A DNA stretch of 64,000 nucleotides from Ziziphus jujuba (lineage: Eukaryota; Streptophyta; Magnoliopsida; Rosales; Rhamnaceae), in assembly GCF_031755915.1 (NCBI RefSeq), contig NC_083382.1:1364001-1428000 (forward strand), given 5' to 3'. Under the pieces are notes generated by a model. It was given only the letters and a program-made list of their open reading frames with translations, did no database searches and had not been told where the DNA came from. How positions within the stretch are numbered: position 1 is the first letter of the stretch; each line of letters opens with the position of its first letter. A program made the translations under genes and the position numbers. Shown one piece after another: positions 12,535 to 24,720 of the stretch.

Positions 12535-15500
12535 ATGGTGTCGAAGAAGAAGAAGCTTCTGATTCGGATAATGCCGTCAAGCAGGGAGCGGCTCAAGCCC
12601 ATCATGGGTTCGAAGAAGAAAGGCAGGGAGCGGGACAAGCCCACCGTGGATCTCATTTTCACTTGGTGGCGCAACTGTAACCACTTAGATCTTGGTAAAT
12701 TTTCTTCTTCGTCTTCTTCTCCATTTCTTTCTTATGAAGAATATTGAACAATATTGGTAAACTGTGATTATTAGTAACCTATATTGGTATTGTTTATTTA
12801 TTGGTCTTCTCTGGTTTTCACAACCCAAAACCGTTATTTTTAATTCAGATCTAGCTTGATCGATCATTTTCTATTATCTTAGAAAGTGTTCCAATTTGAT
12901 CTCTCTATGGAATTTGGATCTATGTGTATTCAAATGGGATTTATAGTTTCTTTGAAAATCAGATTGGTTTAGTTGTTTGTTCATAATTTTACAATAAAAA
13001 CCATGTAAAATTTCCTCTCTTTTTGATATCTAGAGTATTCTCTTTGAACCAACATGATGCTTTTCTTTGTTCATTGAACATTGCAGGAAATGTAGAAGCA
13101 ACTATAATTTATAGAATTTGAATTAATTTTCTTATGCCTCTTTATGAGGTCAGAGACGGTATGATAATTGCATGACACCCACAGCAATTTCTTAACCTCT
13201 ATAAAAATTTATAATTTTTGAACTTTCACAGGTTGGGAAGCTGTGGTGCAATCCCTCAATGATCCATCCATTGATTTATCAGGTTTGTGAAAGAATTTCT
13301 AAAATTTTGTAAAAATAATGTTTGTCTGAAGTAAACTTGAGACAGTTCTTAGCTAGTAAAAGACAAATTGCATGTTATAGTTTATCTGTTATTATAACAT
13401 AATCATTTTCATTGCAAAGGTTGGAGAGGTAAATTGAAAGAAGTACAATATAATTTTTTCTGCAATGAGAGAGTGGTATTCACATACATGTTCAGAAACA
13501 TAGAGTTTCTATGCACATTCCTATGCATTTATGTGTGTATTGATGCATACCTATGAATACTTGGTGATGAGAAAGAAAAGAATGAGCAATGGGAGTTGGA
13601 AATGGAGTTTTACTAGTCTATAATAATGAAATTAAAGCCAAAGTTTAGTTTCAACTTAATTTTATGAATTTTGTGCGAATTGAAGTATGATATAAACTTA
13701 AGGAAACCAGTATGATAATTAGGATAAGAAATGCTAAATTCTCATAAATGGAAACAAAATAAAGTAAAGCATCATTAAAACCTTTGTGTCTGGTTTTCTA
13801 TGGCTATAATTGGTATGATGACCATCACTCGATGATTGGCATCGAATATATGTTTCAGTGGTCATGCTCTCCTTTGTATGATGAGAAGATGGATGATCAC
13901 GCATAACAGCATTATTTGTTTGCTCTTAATATTGCTGTCAGGTTTTTGGTTTCTTATGTTTTAATATATTCAATCATCAATCATCGTTTCACTTTGTTTT
14001 TAATCCATAGTACCTCTCTCCCTTTCTTTGATCTGTTTGCTAAGTTTATTGGTTCCACCCCGCAATGTTACACTGCACCAAATTTAATTTCAATGTACCT
14101 GATTCAAAGCAGTGAAGGTCTTGCATGGACCTCAGTTGAGCATGTGTTAATAACAAACTCATTTAAGGATGTGTGGAACATGCAACCTACCTTTTAGTTG
14201 AACTAAAACATTTTCACCTTATGGCTGGTTGTTTTGTTTTGAGATTCAATGCTTCAGAGAGACCTCTTATGGACATGGGAGATGGTGCATCTGCATGGAG
14301 CAACTTCAATCGCTGGAGCTGTGTGACAATCTGGAAGATGCTGTTGAACATGACCTGGAGGGTGCTGTCAAACAAGATCCAGAGGGAGGAACTGAAGCCC
14401 GGGGATCACATCTACACATGGAGGCATAGCTATAGCTATGCCCATCACGGTAATTAATCTTCACCTCGTTCTCCATTTCTTCTTTGGAAACTGTTGTTTG
14501 TCATATGCCATGTGAAATTTTAATTGGCTACCCAAAAGGGTTCACTTTTCCATATTAGGTTTTTAGTTTGAAAAGTCAAAAGAAAATTAAATTCAGCCAA
14601 GTAGTGCTTGCCATATCAGCTATGGGTCTTAATTGTGATGATAACCTATATGACAAATATCAGAATTCTTTCTTTTGAATAGTTTTCTTTTCTTTTCTTT
14701 TTCTTTTTTTTTTTTTTTTTTTTGGGTGGATTTTTTCCCCTAGAAGAGTATATTTGCTCATTACTATATTGGTTATGGAATTTAGGAGGGATTTAACTTA
14801 TGGCTATTGTTTATTTAATTGTTTACTTTGTGTTGACACCTGAAAATCAATACTGTAATTCACAGCTTCATTGTTTTCCTTTTATCTAATTAGTGATATC
14901 CACTTTTATACAACAACGTTTTCATTTAATTCTCTTCTTACACTTAAGGTTTTAATTGCTTGTATTAGATGTTAAAAGCTTAATTTTCTGTTAGAGACTT
15001 ATAGGATTAGCATTCCATCCTACATTGGCAAATTTTTACTATATTTTCCTGTTGAATTCGTTTTTTTCTTTTTTAGCACCATTAGTCTAGTGCTTACCTT
15101 TCATGTCCATGTTACCAAATATTATGGTATGGTGAGTGAATGAGTTGAAAACTTTATGCTGCCCTTAATCACTAGTTTGATGGGGATAATTGACATACAA
15201 GAGTAGCATTTTTGCATAGGCATAGGTTGGTTGAGACTTGGGAAAGGGATTTATTCTTCTGTCACCCAATCATTTCTGCATTACAAGTTTGAATTGTATT
15301 TTTCAAGATGGGGATTAGATGATACAAGTTCAATGAAGACAAAATATTGATGTCAATTAAATACACAACCACTTTTTGTTTTGTTTTTCGTTTGTTTTAG
15401 GTGAGAACAAATGTTTAAAGAGGAAACTCATTCTAACTCCTTAGAGGCATTCCTCTGCTCCAATTCCACTTAGAATGATGGTACCTGTTTAGGAAAGTTC

Positions 15501-16693
15501 TATTAGATTTACACTGAATAATATATAGTAAGTTTTCATAAAAAAAATAAAAACACCAGAGGTAAGTTGATGGCTATGTTTGATAGTTTGTGTTAAACAC
15601 AACGGTAGGTAGAAAAGTAAATCTAGGCCATTTAAGTAGTCATAAGCTTCTTCAATTTTTACTTGTAATTGAACGCACATTTGAAAAGGTTTTCACCTAC
15701 ACAGTTCAATCTCTTTCACTTGATACAGTTTTTGGTGCTTCTGAAACAAGCATTACCATATGATGAGAGTCAGAGTCCCAATCTGTTTCTTATTGTATGC
15801 AAACTTTATGAATTTGATACCTGGGATTTTCTTAATTTGCCTGCAATGTCACTCCAGGGATATATATCGGTGACGGAAAGGTTATACACTTCACACGAGG
15901 AGGAGGAAAAGATCGTATTATATTCAGCTCGTCTCCATCCTATCCTTCAAGAAGTACTTGTGTGATAAACAGTGACCACTCAAGGCTTGATCGTGTGGTT
16001 ACTACCAGCTTAGATGATTTTCTTTTGGGTGGAAAACTTTATCGATTTGAATATGGTGTTAATATAGCTCTCTTCATTGCCAAAACTCGAGGAGGTACAT
16101 GTACCCGTGCCCCTAGTGCTCCTCTTGAAGTTGTCAAGTGCCGTTTGTCGGACTCCCTCAAGATTGGCTTTGGTGACTACCACCTTTTTAAAAACAACTG
16201 TGAAGATTTTGCAATATATTGCAAAACAGGCTTTAAAGTGGCAGACTACAATTTTACTATTGGCAGGAGTGGACAGGCAGCATCATTTGTTGTTGCCATA
16301 TCTGCTTTCATTTGTTCTATAATGCGATCCCCGGCCGTTAGAATTACTGGTCTGCATTTTGTTATTGGTTATGGCATTTACTCTGCCTGTAGATTGGCTT
16401 CGGATGTCAGAGTTTGTCGTAGTGTTTGTGAAGCTGCAGATGAGAGATTGGCTGAAGAAGAGAGCTATGGTAATTTTAGGTGTCCCGTTAGTGTTAAATT
16501 TAACTCCGCATTTCTGATTCCGAAACATCTTGCACCTCATCTTCTGCTGGTTGCAATTTGGTGGATTTGTTGTGGTGTATTGCAGTGGACTACAGAGTGT
16601 ATAAGTTTTCGACTCGGCTGGTTTATATGGACTTCTATGTTGTGCCAGCTGCTCTTTGTTCCCTTTGATCCGGAAAACAAGAAAAATTGTTAG
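12535..16693 (+). CDS. LRAT (NC/NlpC-P60-like) domain protein, copy B, intact
   Basis: Exons 12535-12694, 13232-13282, 14258-14449 and 15858-16693 join in phase (all phase 1) to 412 codons plus stop with no break. The core starts in exon 3 ([21 protein letters not shown]). The candidate catalytic His is H133 in HHGIYIGDG and the nucleophile is C249 in [10 protein letters not shown], followed by GRSGQAASF. These match the plant LRAT-domain family, which shares a thiol acyltransferase/NlpC-P60 fold; the substrate is unknown. The C-terminal ~150 residues hold several hydrophobic stretches (near [36 protein letters not shown] and [13 protein letters not shown]), so membrane anchoring is likely. 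The N-terminal ~120 residues are unusual for the family. An ATG at 14350 would give a more typical 311-residue protein, so the true start is open. It is the only unbroken copy of this tandem cluster. Confidence 0.85.
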
Positions 16694-17440
16694 TTTTGAT
16701 CTTCTCTTAAATACTTTTGAGAGTAGTGTTTGTATCTTGAGACGATAAGCCTTGGGCATAGGCTTCGCATTGGAATGAATCTACGAAGCATGTCCAAAAA
16801 TATTAGAAAATTTTCCGTATGTAGGTGGATACCAAGTTGTTTATTAAAAGTATTCTATTAGAACAGATATTCTTCTTCTATATTAGATATTTTTGGTTAA
16901 AAAAACATAGGTAGAGAAATAAAATACGTATGGTATAAGATGAACTTGGCACAACTATAGTATCAAAGCAAAAATTTTTTAAAAAATTAAAAAAATTAAA
17001 AACTAAGTAACAACTCTTCCAGTTATTTCAAATTAAAAACTAAGTAACAACTCTTCCAGTTATTTCTTTATAAAGTCTCAAAATAACTATTTATAATATC
17101 TTATATGATACTTTTGATAAATTTGAAATTGTTTAGTTGTTATAATAAAAGTGAATAAACAAAGGGCAACATATAATTTGTTATAATAAAAGTAAAATGT
17201 TAATATAGGGGAGATTATGATAAACCGTGGATACTCCCACCGACAGTCCATCCTATCCTATGCCCCATATGTTCTAGAAGAATCTCCTTACTTTTATTAT
17301 TTATCGGTACAGAACGGTAAAACACGTTTTTATTATTTTATTTTTAAGAAAACATTGTTATCAAAAAAACGAAAAGATAAACAAAGTGCAAGTGAAGTGC
17401 TGAGTCTTTGAGAGACGGAAGGAAGGAAGTGTGATTCGCA
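16694..17440. other. 3' flank of LRAT copy B, AT-rich
   Basis: No gene seen. A direct repeat containing AAAAACTAAGTAACAACTC sits near 16998 and 17035. The rest is AT-rich with no recognised element. Confidence 0.5.
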
Positions 17441-18960
17441 TGTTGTTGGTCGACCTTCTGGATCTTGTTCGACAGCACTCCCAACGTTGTTGTTTGGATG
17501 ACATAGAAGTGCTGTCGGACATGATCAGATGGTGCTGTCGAACAACATACAACAAAGGGGTCTACTATACGTACCGCCAATCACGATCTTCTTTTTCTTC
17601 TTCCTGAAAGGGTATCAAACATGGGGTTTCTGTTTGTTTCTCCATCTTTTTCTTTTTTACAAGTAGATTTACATGTTAACTGTATTGCTCTAGGACTTAA
17701 CACAGATTCTAACTCGTGGGTTTTGTTTATTTGATTATCGGCTTTAATTTTCCCATGCAAAAATTATTACTTTTAATTCACAAAGAGCTTCTTCATTTTC
17801 CTTTATCTTACCTAGTGTTTATTTTGTTCATTTAATCTCTGTCTAAACGCTAAGTTTATTTGTTTAAGTGGATAAAGACCATAAAAAAATTATTTTTATT
17901 TTATTTTATTTATATATTTATTTTTTCTGGCTGGACATATATTAAATTGGGGATGAGGGAATTTTCTACACGCAGGCTACATTGGGTTAATACCTGAGAT
18001 CATTGTCGTCTATTTGTTTATAGAGGAGCATGTTTATGTACGTAAATATGTAAATATTGTCTCTGTATATATTTTGCTGAAACGTGCGTGGATTTGGTTA
18101 AATGCCTTCGAACCTGAATTCTTTGGATGTAAAGATTGTATTTTGTGTATGTGTGTGTCTGTGGTTTAAGGTGTCAAAGATGGTTTTTCTCTTTTGATTT
18201 CCAGATTTCTGTTGCTGTTATATCACTGACTGGAATGAGTTGAGACAGTAAAGAAACGCCTATTTGTGGATGTTGTGTCTGTGCATCAGAAACGAATAAA
18301 AAATATAATTTGAGTATCTCATATATCCATCTCGTAAACATATGCATGTTAGTTTCTGGAGGTGTATACCTCCAAATATTATTGTATGGTAAGGGGATTA
18401 GTAGAAAACTTTTTAGCACTGGTATCCTTTCCTTATTGACTATGGAATACTAGCATATTTTACTTCTTAAGTTTTGTACCTGCAAAAAAGGGAAACACAA
18501 ATGAAAAAGAAAGGTGAGATGTGACACATAAATTGTGATGGGTCTTTTGTGTTGATGCTAACCATGGTGCTTAAGGAATACTCATCAGGAATTAAAGAGG
18601 CATAGCCGTGGAAGCACAAGCAATTTTCATGTGATTGTATTGTTAACAACGCTCAGCTATAACAACTAAAGCCTATGTATTCTCATGGCTGGCGGATTAG
18701 GCATTATCCAATTACTTCATTGAATCAGATAACCAAATACTAGCATGTGCTATAAAAGGTTTGCCAGGTCCATGTTCGTGGGAGGTGCAGCCGATTGTTT
18801 CAGATATGCAAAATGTACTTGCTTTTTTCCATTGTTGCTGATTTGGATTGCTAAGAAGTCTTTACGGGGTCTCCTTCCTTTAGATTGTTTTTATGATTTT
18901 CCTTATGATTTTCTGTATGTTCCATATAATGATGTTTTATCACATGGAGATGCTTAATTT
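17440..18960. pseudogene. LRAT relic: inverted exon-3 scraps plus intron remnants
   Basis: At 17453-17482 the reverse complement of the LRAT exon-3 start (encoding VLSNKIQK) is seen; about 25 bp downstream two direct-orientation scraps (GTGCTGTCGGACATGATC, GGTGCTGTCGAACAACAT) follow at about 17509 and 17531. From about 17650 the sequence resembles the LRAT intron 3 of copies B and C (an ACATGTTAACTGTATTG...GATTCTAACT block, then the TTTGTTTATTTGATT stretch). No exon 4 is present. The same inverted arrangement recurs near 24.73 and 25.53 kb. Confidence 0.6.
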
Positions 18961-19406
18961 AATTGGTGCAATCTTTTGTCTTGCTGTCCCAAAAACCAAC
19001 TCCATGTATTTTGGTCAAATTGACTTGTCAATTTGTCATTGGTAATTTGACCAGTTGGGTCCCACTCCAAGATTTTCTCCCTTTTCCTTTCTTTTTCGTG
19101 GACCAGAGTCCACAATGTGTCTTTGATTAGCAACTTGGAGCCGGTTCAATCGCTGGAATATAAGTTTGTATCTTGGACAAGTCCATTTCCATTTATTTTA
19201 TTAGAGTCCCGGAACTCTGTCTCATTCACTCGCTTTGCTCTTGCTCTTATTGTAAAGTCAGAGTCGGATTCCAGTCTTCCCTGGTGGATATCCAACTGAC
19301 ATCAACAAGCAGCGACAAAGGAAGTAATTCTCACAAGTACCTGAAATTTCATTTGCCTCAGCCCTTCTTACCCCTCTCAAGTTAGGATTAATCTCAACTG
19401 ATTAAG

Positions 19407-22126
19407 ATGGGAGTGATGTCGAAGAAACTGCAGATCAGGAGGGTGCTGTCAAGGAAGATCATCCAGAACGGAGGGAGCCAATTGGTCCCATCATGGGTTC
19501 ATGTTTCCCAACCTGATGGCCGTCTTCACCATATGTCACCATATTCTTCTGTTCCGTTTCAGGTGTTTAATGTTGGGGTCAAATCCGAAGTGTAAGATGG
19601 AAGAGGTGAATAACATCTTCTGGAGGTTGGTGTGGAACACCATCCTGAGGGAGGGCATCTACATAGGGAGGCACCACCATCCCGGTTTCCTTCTTCTTCA
19701 CCTCAATTTATCCTTTTGAAGACTATTAAATGTGGGTGTACATGTTAACTATATATATTGGTCATAGGATTAATCCAAGGATTCTCACATGTGGCTGTTG
19801 TTTATTTAATTGTGTGCTTTGATTTTTGCACTCATTTTCGTTTATCTAATGCAGGTGTTGTCAAATAAGATCCGGAGGAAGGAACTGGAGCCTGGGGATC
19901 ACATCTACAGATGGAGGCACATCTATATTTATGCCCATCATGGTGGGCTTCTTCTTGTCCATTTTTCCTTCTGAAGAGTATTTAACATGAGTTACTATTT
20001 TTTGTTTCTGGGTTTTTTTCTTACAAGAGTAGATTTTCACTTTTAACTATATTGGTTATGAGGATTTAAGACGGATTCTAATCTATGGTTGTTGTTTATT
20101 TGATTGTTTGCTTTGATTTTGACACCTGAACATGGGTACTTGAATTTATAACTTCATCATTTCCTTTTCTCTGATGAGTTATCCACTTTGATAGAACAAA
20201 GTTTCCATTTTGATATCTTTAACAGTTGACAATTTAATCTGTTTGTGTAACTGTGTTAGATGGTATAGACTTTGCCCATATTGAATTTAGGGACCCACTG
20301 GATAGGTGTTGCATCGTACGTGGGCAAAGATTCACTGTATTCCCTGTTTGAATTTTTTTGTTTTCATTGTTAGCCCCATTAGTCTTGTGCTATCATTAAT
20401 GTCTTTGCAACGTTCAGTATTGTGATTGGTATCACGATTTTACAAAAAACTGTTATGGCAAGAGGCATATTATAGCCCTCTTTCTGGAGGAACATGTCTA
20501 TGCATGTGAATGTTTCTATGGATGTATCTTCTGTTGTATGAGGCCTCAAGGATGGTCTCTCTCTTGAGGTGCCCCGTCACAAATTTATAGTTTGGAGATC
20601 AGGATACTCCTCTGCATTAGAATTCTTTATTTGACTGAATGGAATGAATTGAGACAATAGCAGTTTCTCTTGTAGAGGTTATGACGTCAGAAGCAAATTA
20701 GAAGGGGAATGTTAACATCTCATATCTGTATCGTAAACATATACTTGTTAGTTTATAGAGGTGCTACTCCAAATATTAAAGCATGATAAGTGGATTAGTC
20801 GAAAATTCCTCGCACTGATATCCTGCTCTTATTGACTTATTTTGATTGGGATAAGTGACATATAGAGTAGCATCTTTGCCTAAGGTTGTTTTGAGACATG
20901 AGAAAGGGAGTTATACATCTGTCAGCCAATCCTTTCTGCATTTCAAGTTTGAATTGTTTTCTTCAAAATGGAGATTAGAGAAGAAGAGTTCAGGGAAGAC
21001 AAAAGATTGATGTCAATTACATACACGACCACGTTTTGCTAAACACAACAGCAAGTAGAAAAATAAATCTTGGCCATTTAAGTGGCCTTAAGCTTTTTAA
21101 AATATTTACTTGTAATTGAACATGCATTTGAGAAGGTTTCCACCTGTACCTTTTTCATTCTCTTCCGCTTATTCAGCTTTTGGTGTTTCACAACCAGTTA
21201 TATTGATTGATTAGTATATGCTGTTTCTTATTGTACATAAACTATATATGAATTTTGCCTCATATGATCTTGCTTATTTGCTTGCTATATGAGCCCAGGG
21301 ATATATTTAGGTGATGGAAAGATTGTCCACTTCACCCAAGGAGGAGGCAAAGATCGTATCTTATTCAGCTCGTCTGCATCCCATCCTCCAGAAAGTACTT
21401 GTGAAGTGGTGACCATTCAAGGCTTGATAGTGTGGTCTGTACCAGCATAGATAATTTTCTTTCTGATGGTGAACTTATTGCTTTGAATATGGTGTTAGTC
21501 TAGCTTTCTTTATCGCCAAAACTCGAGGTGGTGCCAGTACCCTTGCCCCTAGTGCTCCACCTCAAGTTGTGCAGGACCGTTTGGCATACCACCTCAAGAA
21601 TGGCTTTGGTGAAAACCACCTTTTCAAAAACAAATGGGAAGACGTTGAAATATATTGCAAAACAGGCTTTCAAGTGGCAGTTTACAATTTTAGTGTTGCC
21701 AGAAGTGGACTGGCAGTATCCTTCGTGGTTGGCATTACTGCTTTCATTTGTTCTATAATTCAATCCCCGGCCGTTATAAATACTGCTTTGCATGCTATTC
21801 TGCATTTTATTATCAGTTATGGCATTTACTCTGCATACAGATGGGCTTATGGTATTGGAGTTCATCCTAATGTTGGTAAAGATGCAGATGAGGGATTGGC
21901 TGAAGAAGAGAGTTCTCGCTGTTATGGAAACACGGCCGGCAGTAAATTCAGGTCAGCATTACTGCCTGAAATGTATCGTTTGGAATGTTTTGGTGGTAGC
22001 AATTTGGTGGCTTTGTTGTTACGAATTGCAGTGGACTACAGAGTACATCAGTTCTCTACTTGTCTGGATGGTTCCGACCGGTTGGCGTTCTTTGTTCCCA
22101 TTGATTCGGCCGCAAAAGAAAACTAA
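19407..22126 (+). pseudogene. LRAT-domain protein, copy C, active-site Cys lost
   Basis: Recognisable parts: an N-terminal exon from ATG 19407 (MGVMSKKLQIRRVLSRKI), a piece ending at about 19684 (IFWRLVWNTILREGIYIG), exon 19855-19942 (VLSNKIRRKELEPGDHIY ... YAHHG) and exon 21299-22126. In the last exon the frame reads GIYLGDGKIVHFTQGGGKDR and then hits TAG at 21448. Losses of 2 and 1 bp relative to copy B are followed by restoration of frame. The active-site block is KNKWEDVEIYCKTGF, where copy B has [15 protein letters not shown], so the nucleophilic Cys is Trp. The downstream open frame to 22126 keeps the hydrophobic C-terminal region. Probably a pseudogene, though the long late frame might be expressed as a dead derivative. 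Confidence 0.8.
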
Positions 22127-24720
22127 CAGTTTCTATTTTTTTTATCTGTCTAAGCACTTGAGGATGATTTTATCTGTTTTGCGACCTTGACGCTTTGGCT
22201 TCGCAAGCAAAACACGGCTTCCGGTGTTGGATAACATTAACTGCTATTTCATTTTGTTTTATTTCTGTTTTCGGGCGTTGTTTGTACCGTGATGTTATTA
22301 TTCAGTCTTGCAATTTGTCATCCCCGCTGATGGTCACCGGTGGCACCCTTATTGGCTTGGCTATTATTGATTGGTTGTCTTTAATTAAGTAATAATTTTA
22401 AAAAATTAATTTGAAAAAGTAAATTTATTTTAAGACAACTATGAAAATTGTGAAATAATGTATAGGTTTCATTTCTTATTTGATGGTTATAAATAAAATA
22501 ATATATTTTTTTCTAGTTGTGACTTTTTCATTTTTCGTTTAGTTGTGAGTGGACAACTCAAAAGCAGCTGTTTTTATTTTTATTATTATTTTTTTATTTT
22601 TTATTATTATTTTTTTTATTATAATGTTTGGTGTTGATAGATTTTCTTTTTTATTTTTCAATAAAAACATTATATTATTATTTTGGGATGTCTCATTAAA
22701 AAAAAAAAAAACAAAAAAAAAAGGAACAAGAATTTCTAAATTTTTAATATTTCGACCAGGACATCCACATTCAAATGGCTAGTATTACAAACAGAACCCA
22801 TTTCAAATTTCCAAAACCATATGATCGGTCATCTGATATAAAAGAATTTTTGTTATAAGATTTCTATTGCAAAAATATATAAATCACAAATATACATATA
22901 AGAAAAAAATAATAGAAAAACTTACTAATTTTAGTCAAGCTAAAAATATGATTTTTTGGCCTTTGGGTAATTTTTATCCTGCATTGATATTCATCGGTTT
23001 AATAAACGACGAATGCTTTCTAGACTACCATAATTACTTTATGAGAATAATAATACTCTTAGCGAATAATTTTTATATTATTATTATTATTTTTTAATGG
23101 TAAAAGTAAATCAAATTTTTTTTTTTTTATCTTTCAGTTGTAGCAAATATTGTTATTTATAGAAAATGTTGCATTTATGAAAAAATTCAATATTTAAAAT
23201 ATACTAAGTATTAAAAATTATTTCATTTCCAAATAATAGATATTTTTCCATTCTAAAATCGTAATTTTTTATTAAAATATTATTTTTTTAATTCTTATTT
23301 ATTATTATTATTTTTAAATAAAATTTTAAATATTTTAAATAATTTGGCAATCAAATACCTAAATATTATTTATAATTTCTATTTACAAAAATTTTACAAT
23401 TTTCACCTTTTTTCCTGTTTAATTTAAATTATTTTTTCGCTACAGGTTCTTAAAACGAGTAGTATATAATATTAGGGTCGCACGAAAAAACGAGATGGGG
23501 GAAGCTGACCGTAGATTATGAGAAATGACAAGTGGCAAACAGAAACAAAGAAATGACAGGTGGCAATAGGAATAAGACAGATGTAGCATGGGTGGACAGG
23601 TGGTCTACGTTACGTTACAATCTGGGCCTTGTCATGCTCAAGTTCTGCTATTTAGAGAGCATCTTAAAAAGGGAAGATGGGTTGTTTTCTATGTAACATA
23701 AAAAAAATTAGGATTAATTTTATCAATGTTGTGATTTGATATAAATATAATTTAATTTTTTTTAATTTTAAAAATTATCAAATTTTTTTAATTTTAAAAA
23801 TATTAATTTTTATTATTTATTATATCTTTTTTATCCATAAATTAAAAAAATTATAGATTTTTTTTAATTTTAAAAAATTATTATTTTTTATTATTTTATT
23901 ATATCTTTTTTATCCATAAATTAAAAAATTATCGATTTTTTTAATTTTAAAAAATTATTATTTTTTATTATTTTATTATGTCTTTTTTATCCATACTCTT
24001 TTACATAATTTTAAAATCTAAAAAAATTAAATTATAATTAATTTAAATTTTAGAAGATTTAAATATAATATTATTAAAAAATTAGTATTGTTAGATCTAT
24101 GATATATATATATATATAATAGTCACTTTTAAAATTGTTTTTCAATAAATAATAATAATGTATAAAAAATTATTTATAACTATTAATTAATTATATATTT
24201 AATTACTTTTTATTATTTTAAGGAATAGAAAATTTTAGTATATCCAATACATCATTTAAAAATTAACATTCACTTTAATAATGTATATTTCATATTTAAT
24301 TTTACATTTATAACAATTTTTTTGAAATATTATTCATATTTTTCATGTGGAATATTATTTTCATAATATTTACAGTTTTACTGGAAATGCTTTTATCATT
24401 ATTATTAATAAAATATATATTTAATTATTAATTGACTATATTTATTTATTTATTTATTTATTAAAACTACAACTCTAATTTGGACCATAAAAACTTTTAT
24501 GGTAGGCAATTAAATTTTTCTGTAAGACAAAACACCAATAATACATTAGCACCAGTGACATATAACATTCTGTCGGCCACTAGCAAATGTGGAAGCGATG
24601 GCTTTTAAATTAATGTTTTCATCAACAATTAGGTTAAAAAGAAAAGGAGCTCCTCTTATTTTCTCATCAAGTATAAAATGACGGCGAGCTCTTACAGATG
24701 AAAGCAGTGCGGTTCCATCT
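22127..24720. other. AT-rich intergenic with a 78-bp tandem repeat
   Basis: No coding exon is supported. About 23740-24000 holds roughly three units of a 78-bp AT-rich tandem repeat (TATCTTTTTTATCCATA at about 23823, 23901 and, variant, 23979). About 23480-23640 is related to blocks at 12.1 kb (inverted) and 63.2 kb, including the shared words AATAAGACAGATGTA and GGACAGGTGG. TA runs occur near 24100. Confidence 0.55.

Larger units (their letters stand above)
7285..16700. repeat. Tandem segmental duplication carrying LRAT copies A and B
   Basis: Unit A (about 7285-11560) and unit B (about 11665-16700) match along promoter, exons and introns. For example, a GAATAGTTAT...TTATTTTTCTATTTGCGATG block occurs near 7291 and 11679, and both contain the 51-bp second exon and the same intron landmarks. 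Unit A lacks about 360 bp of unit B's second intron (B about 13320-13690), and unit B has an extra block near 12.09-12.25 kb. Confidence 0.85.
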
